64,000 nucleotides of DNA from positions 13,433,738-13,497,737 of the forward strand of contig OY992833.1 of NCBI GenBank assembly GCA_963921425.1. Reading direction: 5' to 3'. A program made the position numbers and the translations under genes. Within the stretch, counting starts at the first letter, position 1; every line of letters starts with the position of its first letter. This document shows, one piece after another, positions 1 to 14,159 of the stretch. The stretch is from Dryas octopetala (Eukaryota; Streptophyta; Magnoliopsida; Rosales; Rosaceae). The notes beneath the pieces are model-generated. The model searched no databases, was not told where the DNA came from, and saw nothing but the letters and a program-made list of their open reading frames with translations.

Positions 1-3000
1 TGTCAGCATGAGGGAAAGTACAGACAGTGCAGCATATGATTCTTCTTGTTTCATACATACTTCTAGTCCACATGACTGCAACTCCCAAAAGCTAGGGAGA
101 GAAGCAGACGGTACAAAATTTGTACCTGAAGGTTGTTTTGACTTTCCCCCTTTACCCGTCACTGATTTGTTTGAAAAGTGTGAAGAAGTCAAAAACGAAG
201 GTGGGGTGCATGATGATAAACTTTCTGCACAATGTAAATCGAGGTTGAAAGAGAAGAGAATGCATAGTTTTCAAATCAATAACAATGTAGATTTAATTAT
301 TGAATCAAATTGCTCACCATCGAACATTGGTTCATGTACCATTAACTCTGAAATAGAAATGGTTCGTGCTGATACCCATCAATCAGTATTGCAGTCCAAT
401 AATATGGGCAATAAGACAGAAATAGTAAACAGATTGAGAATATCAGATGTACCAGAAACAGAATTCAGAAATACAACCATGTCCCAAGGAGGGGCTGTTA
501 GTGAAGACAGAGTATCTGAATGGCTTTGGACTCTCCACCGAATAGGCAAGTCTTCCTTTCTTGTTTCTCTCTTAGTCTCACTTATGTTTATTATATAAAG
601 GTGGGAGGTTTTGTTGCTTTCATAATTTCATTGATGGATAGTCTTAGACCATTATTTTCAGCTGACAAAGTTTCTACTTTTTCAGTTGTTGATGTGGTAA
701 GAACAGATAGTCATCTTGAATTCTATGAGGATGCAAAAAATTTAGCTAGGATGTCAGATATTCTTGCAGTTTATGCATGGGTTGATCCAGCAACCGGATA
801 TTGTCAAGGTTGTTTTTTGCTCTTGGTTGTTTTTTCTTTTTCAATGCACTTTCTCTGGTGACTTGATTTCTCTTTCATGGTAAATATTCCAATTTATCTC
901 AAAAGCTGCGGCTGTAAGTTTTACTTGTTGAATTGAAAATTGTTATTTTAGGTATGAGTGACTTGCTGTCTCCTTTTGTTGTTCTCTTTGAGGACAATGC
1001 TGATGCATTTTGGTGCTTTGAGATGCTTCTAAGGAGAATGGTATTCGAAACTTGCAATATCTTGAGCTAGACAGTTCTATGTTCCATCACTGACCTTTTT
1101 TATTTTCATAACCCTCCAGCGTGAGAATTTTAAGATGGAAGGACCAACTGGGGTAATGAAGCAGTTGCAAGCATTGTGGCTTATCTTGGAACTCAGTGAC
1201 AGGGAAATGTTCACACACCTGTCACATATAGGTGCTGAAAGCCTGCATTTTGCATTCCGGATGCTGCTGGTACTCTTCCGTCGTGAGTTATCATTTGATG
1301 ATGCTCTTTGTATGTGGGAGGTTTGTGCTCTTTAGATGTTCTCTTGTGCTTGATACGGTAGATTACCCTATGAATTTATGAACAGTTAATATGGTCCACA
1401 AAACCTAATACATTGATATATGCATTACAATATGAATGTACTTTGACATTTATTCGATGGAAACTACTTAGATATGTGTATTCTATGTAAATCGGGTGCC
1501 CTGGCCATAGTCCATGAGGTAAATGATTACTTTCTTCGTCTTCTCATTGTGTGGATGTTTCTGAATTATTTGATGTGAAAGGGGCTTATTTCATATCATT
1601 GGGGGTGTAGGTTTAAGGGCATGTTTCCTTAATATTGTAGTGCATTTGATGAGTGTAGCATTAAAGAAACCAAGGGCATTTACTTACCTGGAATGGAAAT
1701 GGAAGGATTCTCATTCCCTTTGCCACCCATTCCATTGGTTACATTTAAGAATGAAAAAACATGTGGGGCCCACTGGGGACTGTGGAATGGAGTTGCGTCC
1801 ATAAGAATGAGCATATAAGAACCCTTACTATTTTCTGATAAGACGAACAATACCCTCATGTATTAGAAAAAAAACCTACTCAAACTCAAACTTACTCCAT
1901 CTATTATTAGTAAAACATTTTTTTTTGTGCATTTTAAATATATTGCAAGTAAATAATTAAAAATACAGAAAATAATTTTCACAAGATATTATTTTATTAT
2001 TTATTTTTTAAAAATTTAAAGTTTATATTAGTGTTGTATCCCTATGTAATATCAATGTCATCTTCTAACATTTTTTTAAGTGAGGAATTTTTCATATTTC
2101 AAAAATGTCACTATACCAGAAGTTTTGGCTTTATTAAAAAGTAGAGATGCAAATAAAGAATTCAAAATATATAAAAATAACTTTTTGCAAAATACTCTGG
2201 TATCCTTATTATTAGTAAAATAATTTTTGGCATTTAATTTATTCTATTAATAAGTAGTTGAAAAAATATCAATTATTTCGTACATGGTCATTTTAGTACA
2301 CTACGGCTAATATGAGGGACAACACATCTAAGGGTTAGATTTATTTCAACCATGTATTGGTTTACAATCGTGTGAAATCCAACCCTTAGATGTGTTGTCC
2401 CTCACTTGTCCCTCATATTAGCCGGACTCCATTTTAGTAATCGAACTGGTTTTTTCATTATAAGTATATGGTAAATGAATAATTCAAAATATAGAAATGA
2501 TTTGTTGCAAAATTGTGGTAGACTTATTAGTAGTAAAATTATTTTGTGGCAGTGAAATATATTTTTTTAAGTAGTTGAAAAATATTCAATTATTAGTAAT
2601 CAAACTGGTTTTGATTCTGAATCCTGAAAGTAATCACTTTTCAATTTCAAACTGTTTTTAGTGAAAATGCCTCATTCCAATTCCTTTCCATTCCGGTTTT
2701 TTCTCGTTCCAATTCCAGGTATGTAAGCTATGTCTACAATAAGTTAGAATGAGATAGTATCTTGCACCATATGTGACCTAATAAGCTGCAGCATATATAT
2801 TTATATTTTCTAAATTGTCATTTCTATCCAATGCAGATGATGTGGGCTGCTGATTTTCAAGAATCCTTGGCTTATGATTTAGAGGACAACTGTCTGGAAG
2901 CCTTAGTGGTACAGATTCCTAGGGATTCTGAAGCAGAAATGAAGTTTGAAAGTGCTGAGAGTGGTGGTGATGCAAAGGGTGGCTCACATTCAAATCATGG

Positions 3001-3825
3001 AAATGTAGAAGGCTCCGTGTCTGACAACATTGGAATCAAATCAGCATCAACATATCATTTTTGTGGCTTGACGAGGAATTTTTGGTCAAGGAATGATCAC
3101 ATGCACATTTGCACCGCAGTCTCATCAACTAGGAATGGGGATGATGAGTTGCTGGTCTTCTGTGTTGCAGCAATCCTCATCATGAACCGTCAGAAAATCA
3201 TTCGCGAGACGCGTTCAATTGATGATATGATAAAGGCAGGTGCATTATATTGAGTATTCAATTTTATTTTGCACTCTACAATAATTCATCTTAATTAATT
3301 TTTATTCCTCTGTTTGTTTTCTTCCAGTCAAAGTATACTTTTACCTGGTCTAGAAAATAATTTGCTCATGTATTCTGAACTGAATTTTATTTATTTATTT
3401 TTATGATAATATGCACAAACTTTATTAATAAAATTGGAGAAAAGTGCAAGTAGAATGGGCAAGAAGTCTGTAAAATCCAAGATGCACCTTCAAACTAAAA
3501 ATACAAATCACATTCAATTCAAAACTCCCATCTAGTGAATTATACTAAAATTATATCTCTAAAATGCTTCCAAAGAGAGCCTAAGAACCTAATCCTTATC
3601 CAAAGAAAACCCACTTCCTTTCCAATTATCCACAAAATAGCCAATGTTTCTGCTGAAGAGTGCTGCCTTTTTGTTGTTTCCCTGGTGGAACTGTTATTAT
3701 TTTTTTTGTAAATAATTTGACACTTATTCAATGCACTGCAGATTTTCAATGATAACTTGCTGAAAATCAATGTCAAAAGATGCATCCGCACAGCGGTCAA
3801 GCTTCGGAAGAAATATTTCTACAAG
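1..3825 (+). CDS. TBC-domain Rab GTPase-activating protein, 3' part (5' end outside window)
   Basis: Spliced reading: exons <1-545, 686-808, 952-1040, 1120-1320, 2837-3235 and 3742-3825. The first exon encodes a Ser/Asn-rich, low-conservation stretch and ends in SEWLWTLHRI; the rest is a near-complete TBC domain. Both catalytic fingers are visible: the arginine finger in VVDVVRTD (start of exon 2) and the glutamine finger in TGYCQG (exon 2/3 junction). Further TBC blocks are MSDLLSPFVVLFEDNADAFW, SHIGAESLHFAFRMLLVLFR and CMWEMMWAADF. Proteins of this family speed GTP hydrolysis on Rab/Ypt GTPases and so end vesicle-trafficking signals at membranes. The C-terminal part reads NDDLLVFC-like AAILIMNRQKIIRETRSIDD, then IFNDNLLK and LRKKYFYK. 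Two introns appear to use GC donors (546 and 3236). After 3825 a normal GT donor follows; the last coding exon is not identified (acceptor-like sites near 6220 and 6940 are unproven). Family call is firm; subfamily is not. Confidence 0.9.
1676..2730. mobile_element. Non-autonomous DNA transposon remnant with degenerate terminal inverted repeats
   Basis: The left edge reads TACTTACCTGGAATGGAAAT and the right edge, on the opposite strand, CTTACATACCTGGAATTGGA, so the ends are imperfect inverted repeats. Runs of attcc/ggaat lie just inside both ends, and the interior is AT-rich and non-coding. The 'acttacctggaatgg' end type recurs in plant hAT-like MITEs from memory. I could not fix a target-site duplication, so the boundaries are approximate and the superfamily is open. 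Confidence 0.45.
2299..2429. mobile_element. 131-bp palindromic MITE, Mutator-like, with 10-bp target duplication
   Basis: The 10-mer CATTTTAGTA stands at both flanks (2289-2298 and 2430-2439). Inside, GGCTAATATGAGGG at the left end is answered by its reverse complement at the right end, and the pairing carries on through CACATCTAAGGGTT, so nearly the whole element folds back on itself. A 9-11 bp target duplication is the mark of Mutator-like elements. It sits inside the larger remnant and is therefore younger than it. Confidence 0.7.
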
Positions 3826-4046
3826 GTTAGATTTTTATTTACTTTTTTCCTCTAACTATTGTTAATGAGAGAGGGCATTCTAGCGGTTATTTTGTAAAAT
3901 TTAAAAAGGGAATTCTTTAACCATACCTCTTCATCGTGATGGACATCATCCTTTAAATTGAGAAATAAAGCATGGAATGGCACCACGCATTAGTGGAGCA
4001 TTGTATGTCATCTGCATGTTTTGATTTTCTTCTCAGAACTGAATTC

Positions 4047-4110
4047 CTCTCTCTCTCTCTCTCTCTCTCTCTCCCCCCCCCCCCCCCCCAAAAAAAAATA
4101 AAAAAAAGGA
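4047..4110. repeat. Compound microsatellite (CT)n-(C)n-(A)n
   Basis: About 13 CT units (4047-4072) run straight into a stretch of about 17 C (4073-4089) and then A-rich sequence. Such a pattern is prone to slippage and to assembly error. Confidence 0.9.
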
Positions 4111-6306
4111 AATTATGAGTACCTTTCATTTCCCCTTGCTGGTCCCGGAGCACTATCTGAAGTTTCACTTTTTCAAACTAAGACTATATAATTATATATA
4201 ACCAGAACTTTGATATGATTAGCAATTTAAATGTCAAAATGCATGGAATTTTCTCCATTACTACATTTTTGGTTACTGCCCTATGACATCAAATTATTTA
4301 GTTATGACCAAGGGCCCTGCCGAGTCTGCTAATTCAAGGTCCACGGCCCTGGCTGTAGGCCTTGGGTGACCCTTAGGCCCGGCTAATTATTTTTTCCATA
4401 ATTTTTCAATTATAATTATTTACAATAATAAAATAATAAAAAAATACACAAACAACATTTTTAAAATATTTTGCACTTTATTTGTTGTAGCAGAATAGAA
4501 AATGGGTTTATTTATCATTTACACTAAAAGCAGAAAAATATTAGAGTAAAAAGCTTTTAAAAGGTGGGCTAGTGGGCAGGTCCACATGTTGGTTCATTGG
4601 TCGTCCTAGTTAGGCTCATTGGTTCTTGGCAGCCAAAGCCTGGCTGCATGAAACTGAAATACAGGCGGCCAATAATGGAAATGGCCAGCAACTTTTATGC
4701 ATGTGCATGGGACCACCATCTTTGTTGCATGAAACATGTATATTGCTTTGTGGATCCTCTTTGTGAAACTTAATTTCTGCTTGAACCAGCTTATCAAAAG
4801 AAACAGCTCTGCAGCTCGGAGTGGGGACTAGGCTTGTTTCATAACAAGATAGTATCATGGTAAAACACTGATGGCACTCTGATATGATTAGAGTCGTAAG
4901 TTCAAGCGGAAGCGCCATTGCCATTTGTAGATTGGTCAAGTTATTTGCACTTAACGTTATCTCCTTCACATTTTTGCAAGGTAAATACCATGCAGTTCTC
5001 CTTGCTTTCATATGTATGGATCTCCATAAGAGTTTCTGTTTTGAGCTGATTTGGAAATGCTTCTAGAGGAGGGCTTTCTCTTTTTTGTTTCTATTTTTGG
5101 TACACTTTAACATTCAATCCAATAATAAATCATGGTTTTGTCTGAATATGAATGAAATAAATATTTTTTCTAAGGAAAATCACCTATGGTACGCGAACAA
5201 GTGGTTGTGATTCTATTATTTGTTGGTGGGGACCGTAACAAAGAGATCCATTTATGATTTTTTGGCAGAAGGGTGGCATTTGGATATTTGTTATTTGGAT
5301 TTTACAATTAGAATCCTTCGATTTAATAGTAATTATACATTTATGTAATTGTAGGAACTTAATATTGGACTGTCTCTATAAACTGGCCCTATGGTAATTT
5401 TTTGTTTTGGGCATATTGATTGAGATTACAGACATAAAGTTTACCCTACTTGCCTTCCTCTCCTGCTGATTCTACTTATGTTTCTCCCTCTTCTAGTTGT
5501 CATTTTTGCTCTTAAATTTTTTATTAGTCAGTTCTATATCATTTGCTTTTTTTTTTTTTTTTAAGGAAACATTATTTGTATTAGAGTTTCGACTGCATTG
5601 GTGCCTCTGAATTAGGAATCGAACTCTTGGACTGATGGTCAGGTGGGCATCACATGCAGACACCTATCAGTATCTTACCTTTAGTTCTTGTGGTTTTTTT
5701 TTTTTTTTTTTGTTAGATGGGTTTTCCTGGTGTAGGTTTGGTGCAATGTTTTTTGAAATTTGTGTTGACATTTTTTATGTCACATCAGGATATAAGTTCA
5801 ACTGAAGGATGTATGGTAGTGAACTTAATCAAAAGATCAATTAATAAGTTGCCACAACCTAGGTGAATATATAATCAGGATAAAACGTCAAATGTAGAAA
5901 TATTTTATTTTGTATGTTACTTGGATCCGTAATCGAAACAAGAAAATTATGATGAAGAAAACATGTTATGTGGCAAATGTTACCTTCCCGTTTTGTTCAT
6001 TTATAAATAATTTTTTATTGGTAAACCTTTTATGAATACTTTGAATATTTGATAGGTTCTGCTCAAAACAGTTTATTTAATAAGTCAAAATTGCTAGTTG
6101 GGTTCAGAACATCAAGTCTACAATTTTATTTGCACTACTCTTTTTCCCACCTCTTCCTCTAAACAATTTTTCATATGATCTAAGGGTGTTAATATTTTTT
6201 TTTCTCTTTCCCTTGTACAGGAATTCATGTTCCTCGTCATGCTTTCAGAGAACTTTTCAGATTTTAGTATTTCATAATTAGCAGAAAATAAGGATTTTGG
6301 GGAGGG

Positions 6307-6517
6307 CATTAGGATTATCAAGTGCTTCACTGGTGGCCTATTGTCGGAGTTTGAGAACTTTTTTCTTGCTCTTATTCCCTGTAGATTTTACTTCACGTGC
6401 CCATACTGATTATTTTAGCTTCTCATAGTCTTTAGCATTAGCATTATCAAGTACTTCACTGATGACCTATTATCAGAGTTAGAGAACTCTTTTCTTGCTC
6501 TTATTCCCTATAGATTT
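6307..6517 (+). repeat. 82-bp direct repeat, two copies 129 bp apart
   Basis: Copies at 6307-6388 and 6436-6517 share most bases, for example TATCAAGTGCTTCACTGGTG against TATCAAGTACTTCACTGATG and the common core TTTCTTGCTCTTATTCCCT. Spacing is 47 bp. It looks like a local segmental duplication rather than transposon ends. Confidence 0.8.
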
Positions 6518-7282
6518 GGCCACGACCATGCCACCAAATTTGGGTTAGGTTTGTTCAAGGATCTGATGAAACAGGATTATTTAATTTAAGTTTAGAGCAG
6601 GCTAGCAAATATTGGTTTGGTCTATTTAAGGATTTCAGTGAACAGCTTATTCACTTCTAGAATCCATAAGTCTTTCCTTTTTCCTTTATGTTAGAGCAAG
6701 TCAATTGTTTTCAGTAACATTTTTTTTATCTAAAAAATGATTTTCTGCCCACAAGTTCTTCAAAAAGAGTGTATGCCCATTTCCTTTTTACGCTTTCAGT
6801 TAATCTTTGCCAGAGCTTATATTGTTTGCTTTGTTTCCCCTTATTTTGAAGCCAGCAAAGAGATTGTAAAGTGGGAAGAAGTTTCTTTGTTTTCATGGAT
6901 GGAGGTCTGATTGCTTAGCTTTGTCGGATACCTGTTACAGGTTTGACAAACATGATTATTTTTCAATATTGTAATCTTTATTGCATCATATTTGAATGGT
7001 AAACTACATGCTGAGAGTTCCGAATCTTGTGGGCTTGAGAATGTGAATACTTGGAGGGAGAGATTTTATTTGAAAGTTATACAAAATTTCATATGCTGAG
7101 AATTACTCATAATCTAAGAAACTTTGTAGATAATTTTATTTGTGAATGGAAAATGTACTTTTTCTTTAGGTCATTATGAATTATTCCTCTTTAACCAACA
7201 CTAAACAATACCAACCAAATGACCATATTGCCCTTGCTCTGAATATGAAATCCATCCTCAACAATAGCACATTACTTGCCAT

Positions 7283-9732
<2,450 letters not shown>

Positions 9733-9884
9733 TTTCTCTCCCACCAAAAAAACCCAAACGTATTGTTTGGACCTCTGAGTGCTTGCACTACTGAGCTTGT
9801 ATCTATCTCTAGCTAGCTAGCTAGCTAGTTTAGTTAGCAGCAGTAGTGGAGTTAATGTGGTGTAGTTTCGTGCAGCCCTTGGGG

Positions 9885-9893
9885 ATTTATATA
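9885..9893 (-). promoter_or_regulatory. Probable TATA box of the peroxidase gene
   Basis: The minus strand reads TATATAAAT about 155 bp upstream of the ATG at 9732, a normal place for a TATA box followed by a short 5' UTR. A CTAG tandem run (about 9810-9830) lies between it and the start codon. Called on motif and distance only. Confidence 0.55.
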
Positions 9894-9978
9894 CATGAAA
9901 TTTTCAGGGTTTGTGCACATGGGAATGACCGACAATGCAAATTTGGATAAATTTATTTGTGTATATTGTTTAAATATT

Positions 9979-10745
9979 GGAAAAACTACATCTATACCCA
10001 CTTAACTTTGGGGTCTGGCTACCTCACTTTGCTTCCTAAAAATAAAGTTCATTCAAATTGCCTCCTATATTATGACTTTTTATGCAATGTGAATCATCTA
10101 CTCTACCTTAACTTTGGGTCTTTTTGTCCAACCTTGTCTATAGTTTTGTGAAAAATATATATGGACTTCTAATATAAGTAGAGGTGTTAAATGAGTTGTG
10201 TCGTTATGATACAACTCATTTAAACTTACTCATACACGCGTGCTTTGAATTTGTACCAGTTCATTTAATAATCGTGTTATGCACCCATATAGCCATGCAA
10301 GGTCTAGGCTTTGCATGAGCCGCGACTCATTCATGTCATGCCATGTTTGTAACAAATCGGGGTCGCATTAATATTTTTTCTTGAAATTAAACTTGTTTGT
10401 TGAAAAATATTTTAAAAGGGTAAATAAAACAATGTTAAATGGGTTTAGAATCGGGTTGTAGTCAATGTTTTTCGTTGTATTTTTCTTTTTCCTATAAAGA
10501 AAACAATGTTAAAAGGGTTGTGCTTGGTCTGAATCCATTAATTCGTGCTCGTGTTGTGCTTGATAAGCTAAAAACTTGGTCCAACCAATTTCACACATCT
10601 ACTATGACATAATATTGAACAACAAACCCACATTGCAACAAATGCATGATACAAAGGGCATTGTGAGTCCTTTTCTTTTCGATCGAAATGGTAAAGTGGG
10701 GAACATGCAAACCCTAAAATTGAGTGGGTATAAGTGTAATATTCC
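9979..10745. mobile_element. Palindromic MITE (family A), split by a second MITE
   Basis: The left end reads GGAAAAACTACATCTATACC and the right end, on the opposite strand, GGAATATTACACTTATACCC, followed on both sides by CAC TT/TC AA-type sequence. A related copy lies at 49369-49655 in the intron of another gene. The element carries no gene; about 430 bp of its centre (10177-10603) is a separate insertion. Exact ends and target duplication are not fixed. Confidence 0.55.
10177..10603. mobile_element. MITE nested in MITE family A
   Basis: 16-bp terminal inverted repeats: AGTAGAGGTGTTAAAT at the left and, on the opposite strand of the right end, AGTAGATGTGTGAAAT. The interior is non-coding and holds repeated GTGT/CGTG-type words. 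The insertion separates the two halves of the surrounding element, giving the order of events. No clean target duplication was found. Confidence 0.5.
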
Positions 10746-12231
10746 TTGAATTATACATTAAGGGGTACACTAGCTAGCTAGCACAACCTGGAAACTCTCA
10801 TATCCCAGTATTAAGGCACCGAGTGACGGAAGTGTGGGGGCATGGGGCTGTTCACAAGCCCCGAGGGACGTGTATCAAGTTATCAACCTAACTTCTTGAT
10901 TTTTATACGCCATGTTCTGTTAACCAAATCTTAGATATCAAGCAACATGCATGAATATGAATGAGAATGCATGTGAGCTTGGCCTTGGATTTAGTGTTTA
11001 AAATTGAGTCTTACAAGGACGAATTTTGTGATCCCATTAGGGTTGGATACCCAAAGTACATAGTTTATACGGTGGGATCGCTGCCGGCCACTATTCGATG
11101 ACCAATTATAACATTTAATATGTGATAATGGTTAAAAGTTATATAGTTTATTGGTTTCGTAGTTGACTGATTGTATAGTTTTAGTTGATAACATATTAAT
11201 TTATAATCTATTTTGCTAGAAATTTATGTGTATGAATGTCAGTGTGCCCAGGTCTCTTCTGAGTTATATAAGGCTCTGCAAGAATTGAACCCCACATAAG
11301 GATATATGGTAAAAAGGAAGAGATGACAATCGAGTCCTGTCATTATCTTGTGTTCCATTATAGGTCATGGTGTAATTTTCGGATTTGTATTGGGATAGTA
11401 ATTTGATTATTTAATTAATAGTATCAAAAAAAGCTTGAGAGCAGAACACTCGTATTTTTAATCATGCTGCATGTGCCATATCAAGAATTTCCACCCTTTA
11501 TTAAGACTTACCCCAACATATCGAATAATTAACCCTACTTAATTCTTTTTGCATGCACCTTATATTAATAATCATCACGTTGTTGTGATGCTCTTAATTA
11601 ATTGCTTTATTTTCTTTTATTTTAAAAGAGATCATGTTTATTTGGAGTAGTTCATGCGTTAATAAGAAAAAGTACGTTATAAATTAAGAAGCTGAAGCCA
11701 TTTCAGTATTTCATCGAAGTCAAAAGCCTAGTTCACATGATTTGAGTATATAACCATGCTTGGCTAATTAAGATGTATAGCTTAGCAATGTAATTGTTGA
11801 CCTAGCAAAAAGGGAAATTCCTCATAGCCGACTAACCTGTGCCAGTGCTTTTCTCATCTTTGGCACACACAGGGTTTCAAATTAATTAAAAGGTTATTAT
11901 AAATAAAACGTAGTCCTTAATTAGTTTGAATTCCTCGATCGTGTTGGTTAACTTGGCAACTTGAAGCTAATTTATCGGTGTCAAAAGCATGTTAAGACTT
12001 TTTGACCGTCATTTGACCAAACCTTTGCACTTTGCAAGGTAGCCCGGCCCATTGGAAACTTCTTCTAATTAATTAATTGCTAATTTTTTTATTAATGAAC
12101 TATCATCTATGTATTTTGAATTCAGAAGCTACTACATGAGGGTTAAATGAAGTACCCCACCGCTACAAAAAAAATTTAAAATGAGAATTTAAGCCATAAA
12201 AACAAAATTGAAAAGTAATTCAAGCCATAAC
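10746..12231. other. Intergenic, nothing recognised
   Basis: AT-rich sequence with scattered short open frames and no domain, repeat end or RNA gene that I could support. Confidence 0.5.
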
Positions 12232-14142
12232 CAAGGAGTAAAATTTCAATTTTGAGGAAATTTTCGCGGAAATTTCGATTAAAATTTCAATTTCGATAGA
12301 ATTAGACAAAAACGATAGAAATTACAATCAAAATACGAAAATTTTGAATGAAACTTGACTATATGTTTATTTAACATATTATCTACTACATTGAAAAAAA
12401 ACATTAAAGAAACCAAATTATATAGTAGGTTTCATATGATATAAGGTGAATATAATGCGCGCTGGAGGCAAATATTGTTAAAAAAATGAGTCACTAATTA
12501 ATAATTAATCTCTATATACCTTAATTCTATATTATTTAGGATATGATATAAGATATTAGGGTTTAAACCCTTTAGGGTATTTTTAATTATTTTTTATATA
12601 GAAATATATTAAGATTTAAAAACAATTAAACGAAACACCAAAATGGCCAAATCAAACCCCAAATAAAATCCCAAACCTTTTTTTTTTCTTTCCAATTGCC
12701 TAAAGACTCCAAATCTCAATCGATCCCAAGGAGTTAAATTTCAAAATTTTCGGCGAAATTCGTTTTTCAAGACTATAGAAATTTTAACACATGTTCATCC
12801 ATTTTTCGTCAAATTTCGCCGAAACATCTTTTGGTGAATTTGAGTGAAATTTCGATCAAATTCACAAACCCAGTCATCTCGCCCGGGGGAGAGAAGAGAT
12901 CATCCATTTTCCCCTAAAGGTTCTAAAAGAAAAGGGGAAGGGGAGGTGTCCTTATTGACTGGGGAGGAAAGAGGGCGAGAAGAGATTAGAGAGAGAAGAA
13001 ATCGAGGGAGAGAAGAGATTGGGGAGGGAGAGGAGGAAGAGAGGGAGATTGGGGAAGGAGAAAGGAGGAACAGATCTGAGAGGGAGAGGGAGGAGAAAGA
13101 AGAGATCAGGGAGGGAGGGAGGGATGGAGTGAGGGCGTACTAGGAGGGAGAAAGAGAAGATGAGAAGAACTAAGAGGAATAGGAGAGTGGGGACTGGGGA
13201 GTCAAGGGGAATGAAAGGAAAGAAAAAAAAAACAAAAAAGAAAAGATAAAAAAAAGAAAAGGAAAAAGAGGAAGCTTACTGAAAAGCCTACAACTCCCAG
13301 TGATTAGATTAGGCTTCTTGGTTGGTTGGGCTCTCGGGCTCAGTCATGTCATGTGTTGATCACACTAATTTCATGTCCCTTTGATCCCACCCCTACTAAC
13401 CACATTATATATGTCAGTTTCTATGCCACAAGGCCCACAATGAATTTCAATTTATTTTTTATTATTTATTTATTACATAATATTTTTTTTGAAAAACATG
13501 ATTTGAACATCATGAGCATAGAAAAGTATCTTTGGAGTGTATAATTTAGGGTTTAGAGCCTTTGGGCAATTGGAAATTTGGAAAAAAAAAAAAAAAAAGG
13601 TTTGGGTTTTCGTTTGGCTGTTTTGGAGTTTTGTTTAGTTGTTTTAAACTTTAATACATTTCTATATAAAAAATAATTAAAAATACCGCAAATGACCTAA
13701 ATCCTAATATCCTATATCATATCTTAAACAATATAGAGTATAGATTATAGAGTATATATAGTTTAGTGTATAGATTATAGAGTATAAATAATATTTAGGT
13801 ATATAGAGTATATAGGGTTTAGTATTAGGATTTAGTGTATAGATTATAGAGTATAAAGAATATACTAATTTCATTTATTCATTATACTAATTTTATTTAA
13901 CAGTATTTGTCTCTAACGCGCATTATATTCATCTTATATCACATGAAACCTACTATATAATTTGGTTTATTCAATGTTTTTTAACAACATAGTAGATAAT
14001 ATGTTAAATAAACATATAGTAAAGTTTCATTCAAAATTTTCGTATTTTGATATCAATTTTTGTTGTTTCTGTCTAATTTTTGTTGAAATTTAAAAATCTT
14101 CGAAATTTCGAATTTCTGCGAAATCCAAAATTTTACTCCTTG
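12232..14142. mobile_element. Element with very long terminal inverted repeats (arms about 480 and 600 bp)
   Basis: Left arm 12232-12715 is matched in reverse complement by right arm 13545-14142. Examples: TGTTTATTTAACATATTATC at the left against GATAATATGTTAAATAAACA at the right; CCAATTGCCTAAAG against CTTTGGGCAATTGG. Outer tips are CAAGGAGTAAAATTT and AAATTTTACTCCTTG. The right arm is longer because it holds tandem AT-rich units around 13725-13870. The tip motif also recurs directly at 12728. The 830-bp centre carries a purine-rich block (about 12890-13275) but no transposase, so this is a non-autonomous or fold-back element. Mutator-like elements often have such arms; no target duplication was found to confirm it. 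Confidence 0.7.
12890..13275. repeat. Purine-rich low-complexity block inside the long inverted repeat
   Basis: Dense GGGAGA/GAAGAG words on + with almost no pyrimidines. It opens a 99-residue Glu/Arg/Gly-rich frame, which composition alone explains. A mirror-like pyrimidine-rich block lies outside the right arm at about 14160-14560. Confidence 0.75.
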
Positions 14143-14159
14143 ATCGACCCTAAAACTTT

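Larger units (their letters stand above)
1321..2836 (+). other. Fourth visible intron of the TBC gene, loaded with small transposon remains
   Basis: A 1516-bp intron, far longer than the 80-140 bp introns before it. The excess is explained by an AT-rich insertion of about 1.05 kb (about 1676-2730) that itself holds a 131-bp palindromic MITE. No coding sequence was seen in it. Confidence 0.75.
3826..7282. other. Non-coding stretch between the TBC and peroxidase genes
   Basis: AT-rich sequence that probably includes the last TBC intron, its final exon and 3' UTR, and the peroxidase 3' UTR just above 7150. It holds a (CT)n-(C)n-(A)n compound microsatellite at 4047-4110, a GC-richer patch near 4310-4380, two poly-T runs near 5550 and 5690, and an 82-bp direct repeat at 6307-6517. 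No exon could be supported. Open frames here, for example on - at 4616-5011, have no recognisable domain. Confidence 0.6.

Noticed and set aside
4606-5011. Overlapping open frames on - between the TBC and peroxidase genes
   Set aside because: No domain, no plausible splice partners, and a second frame open over the same bases.
5549-5690. Possible minus-strand SINE: poly-T at the left and a B-box-like word (GAGTTCGATTCC on -)
   Set aside because: No A-box at the right distance and no target duplication; B-box alone is too weak.
6221-6280. Candidate last exon of the TBC gene after the acceptor-like TTGTACAG
   Set aside because: The tract and AG are good, but the encoded tail has no family support; another acceptor-like site near 6940 would serve as well.
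12844-13143. 99-residue Glu/Arg/Gly-rich open frame on +
   Set aside because: It lies in a purine-only low-complexity block within a long inverted-repeat element; composition alone keeps it open and no domain is visible.
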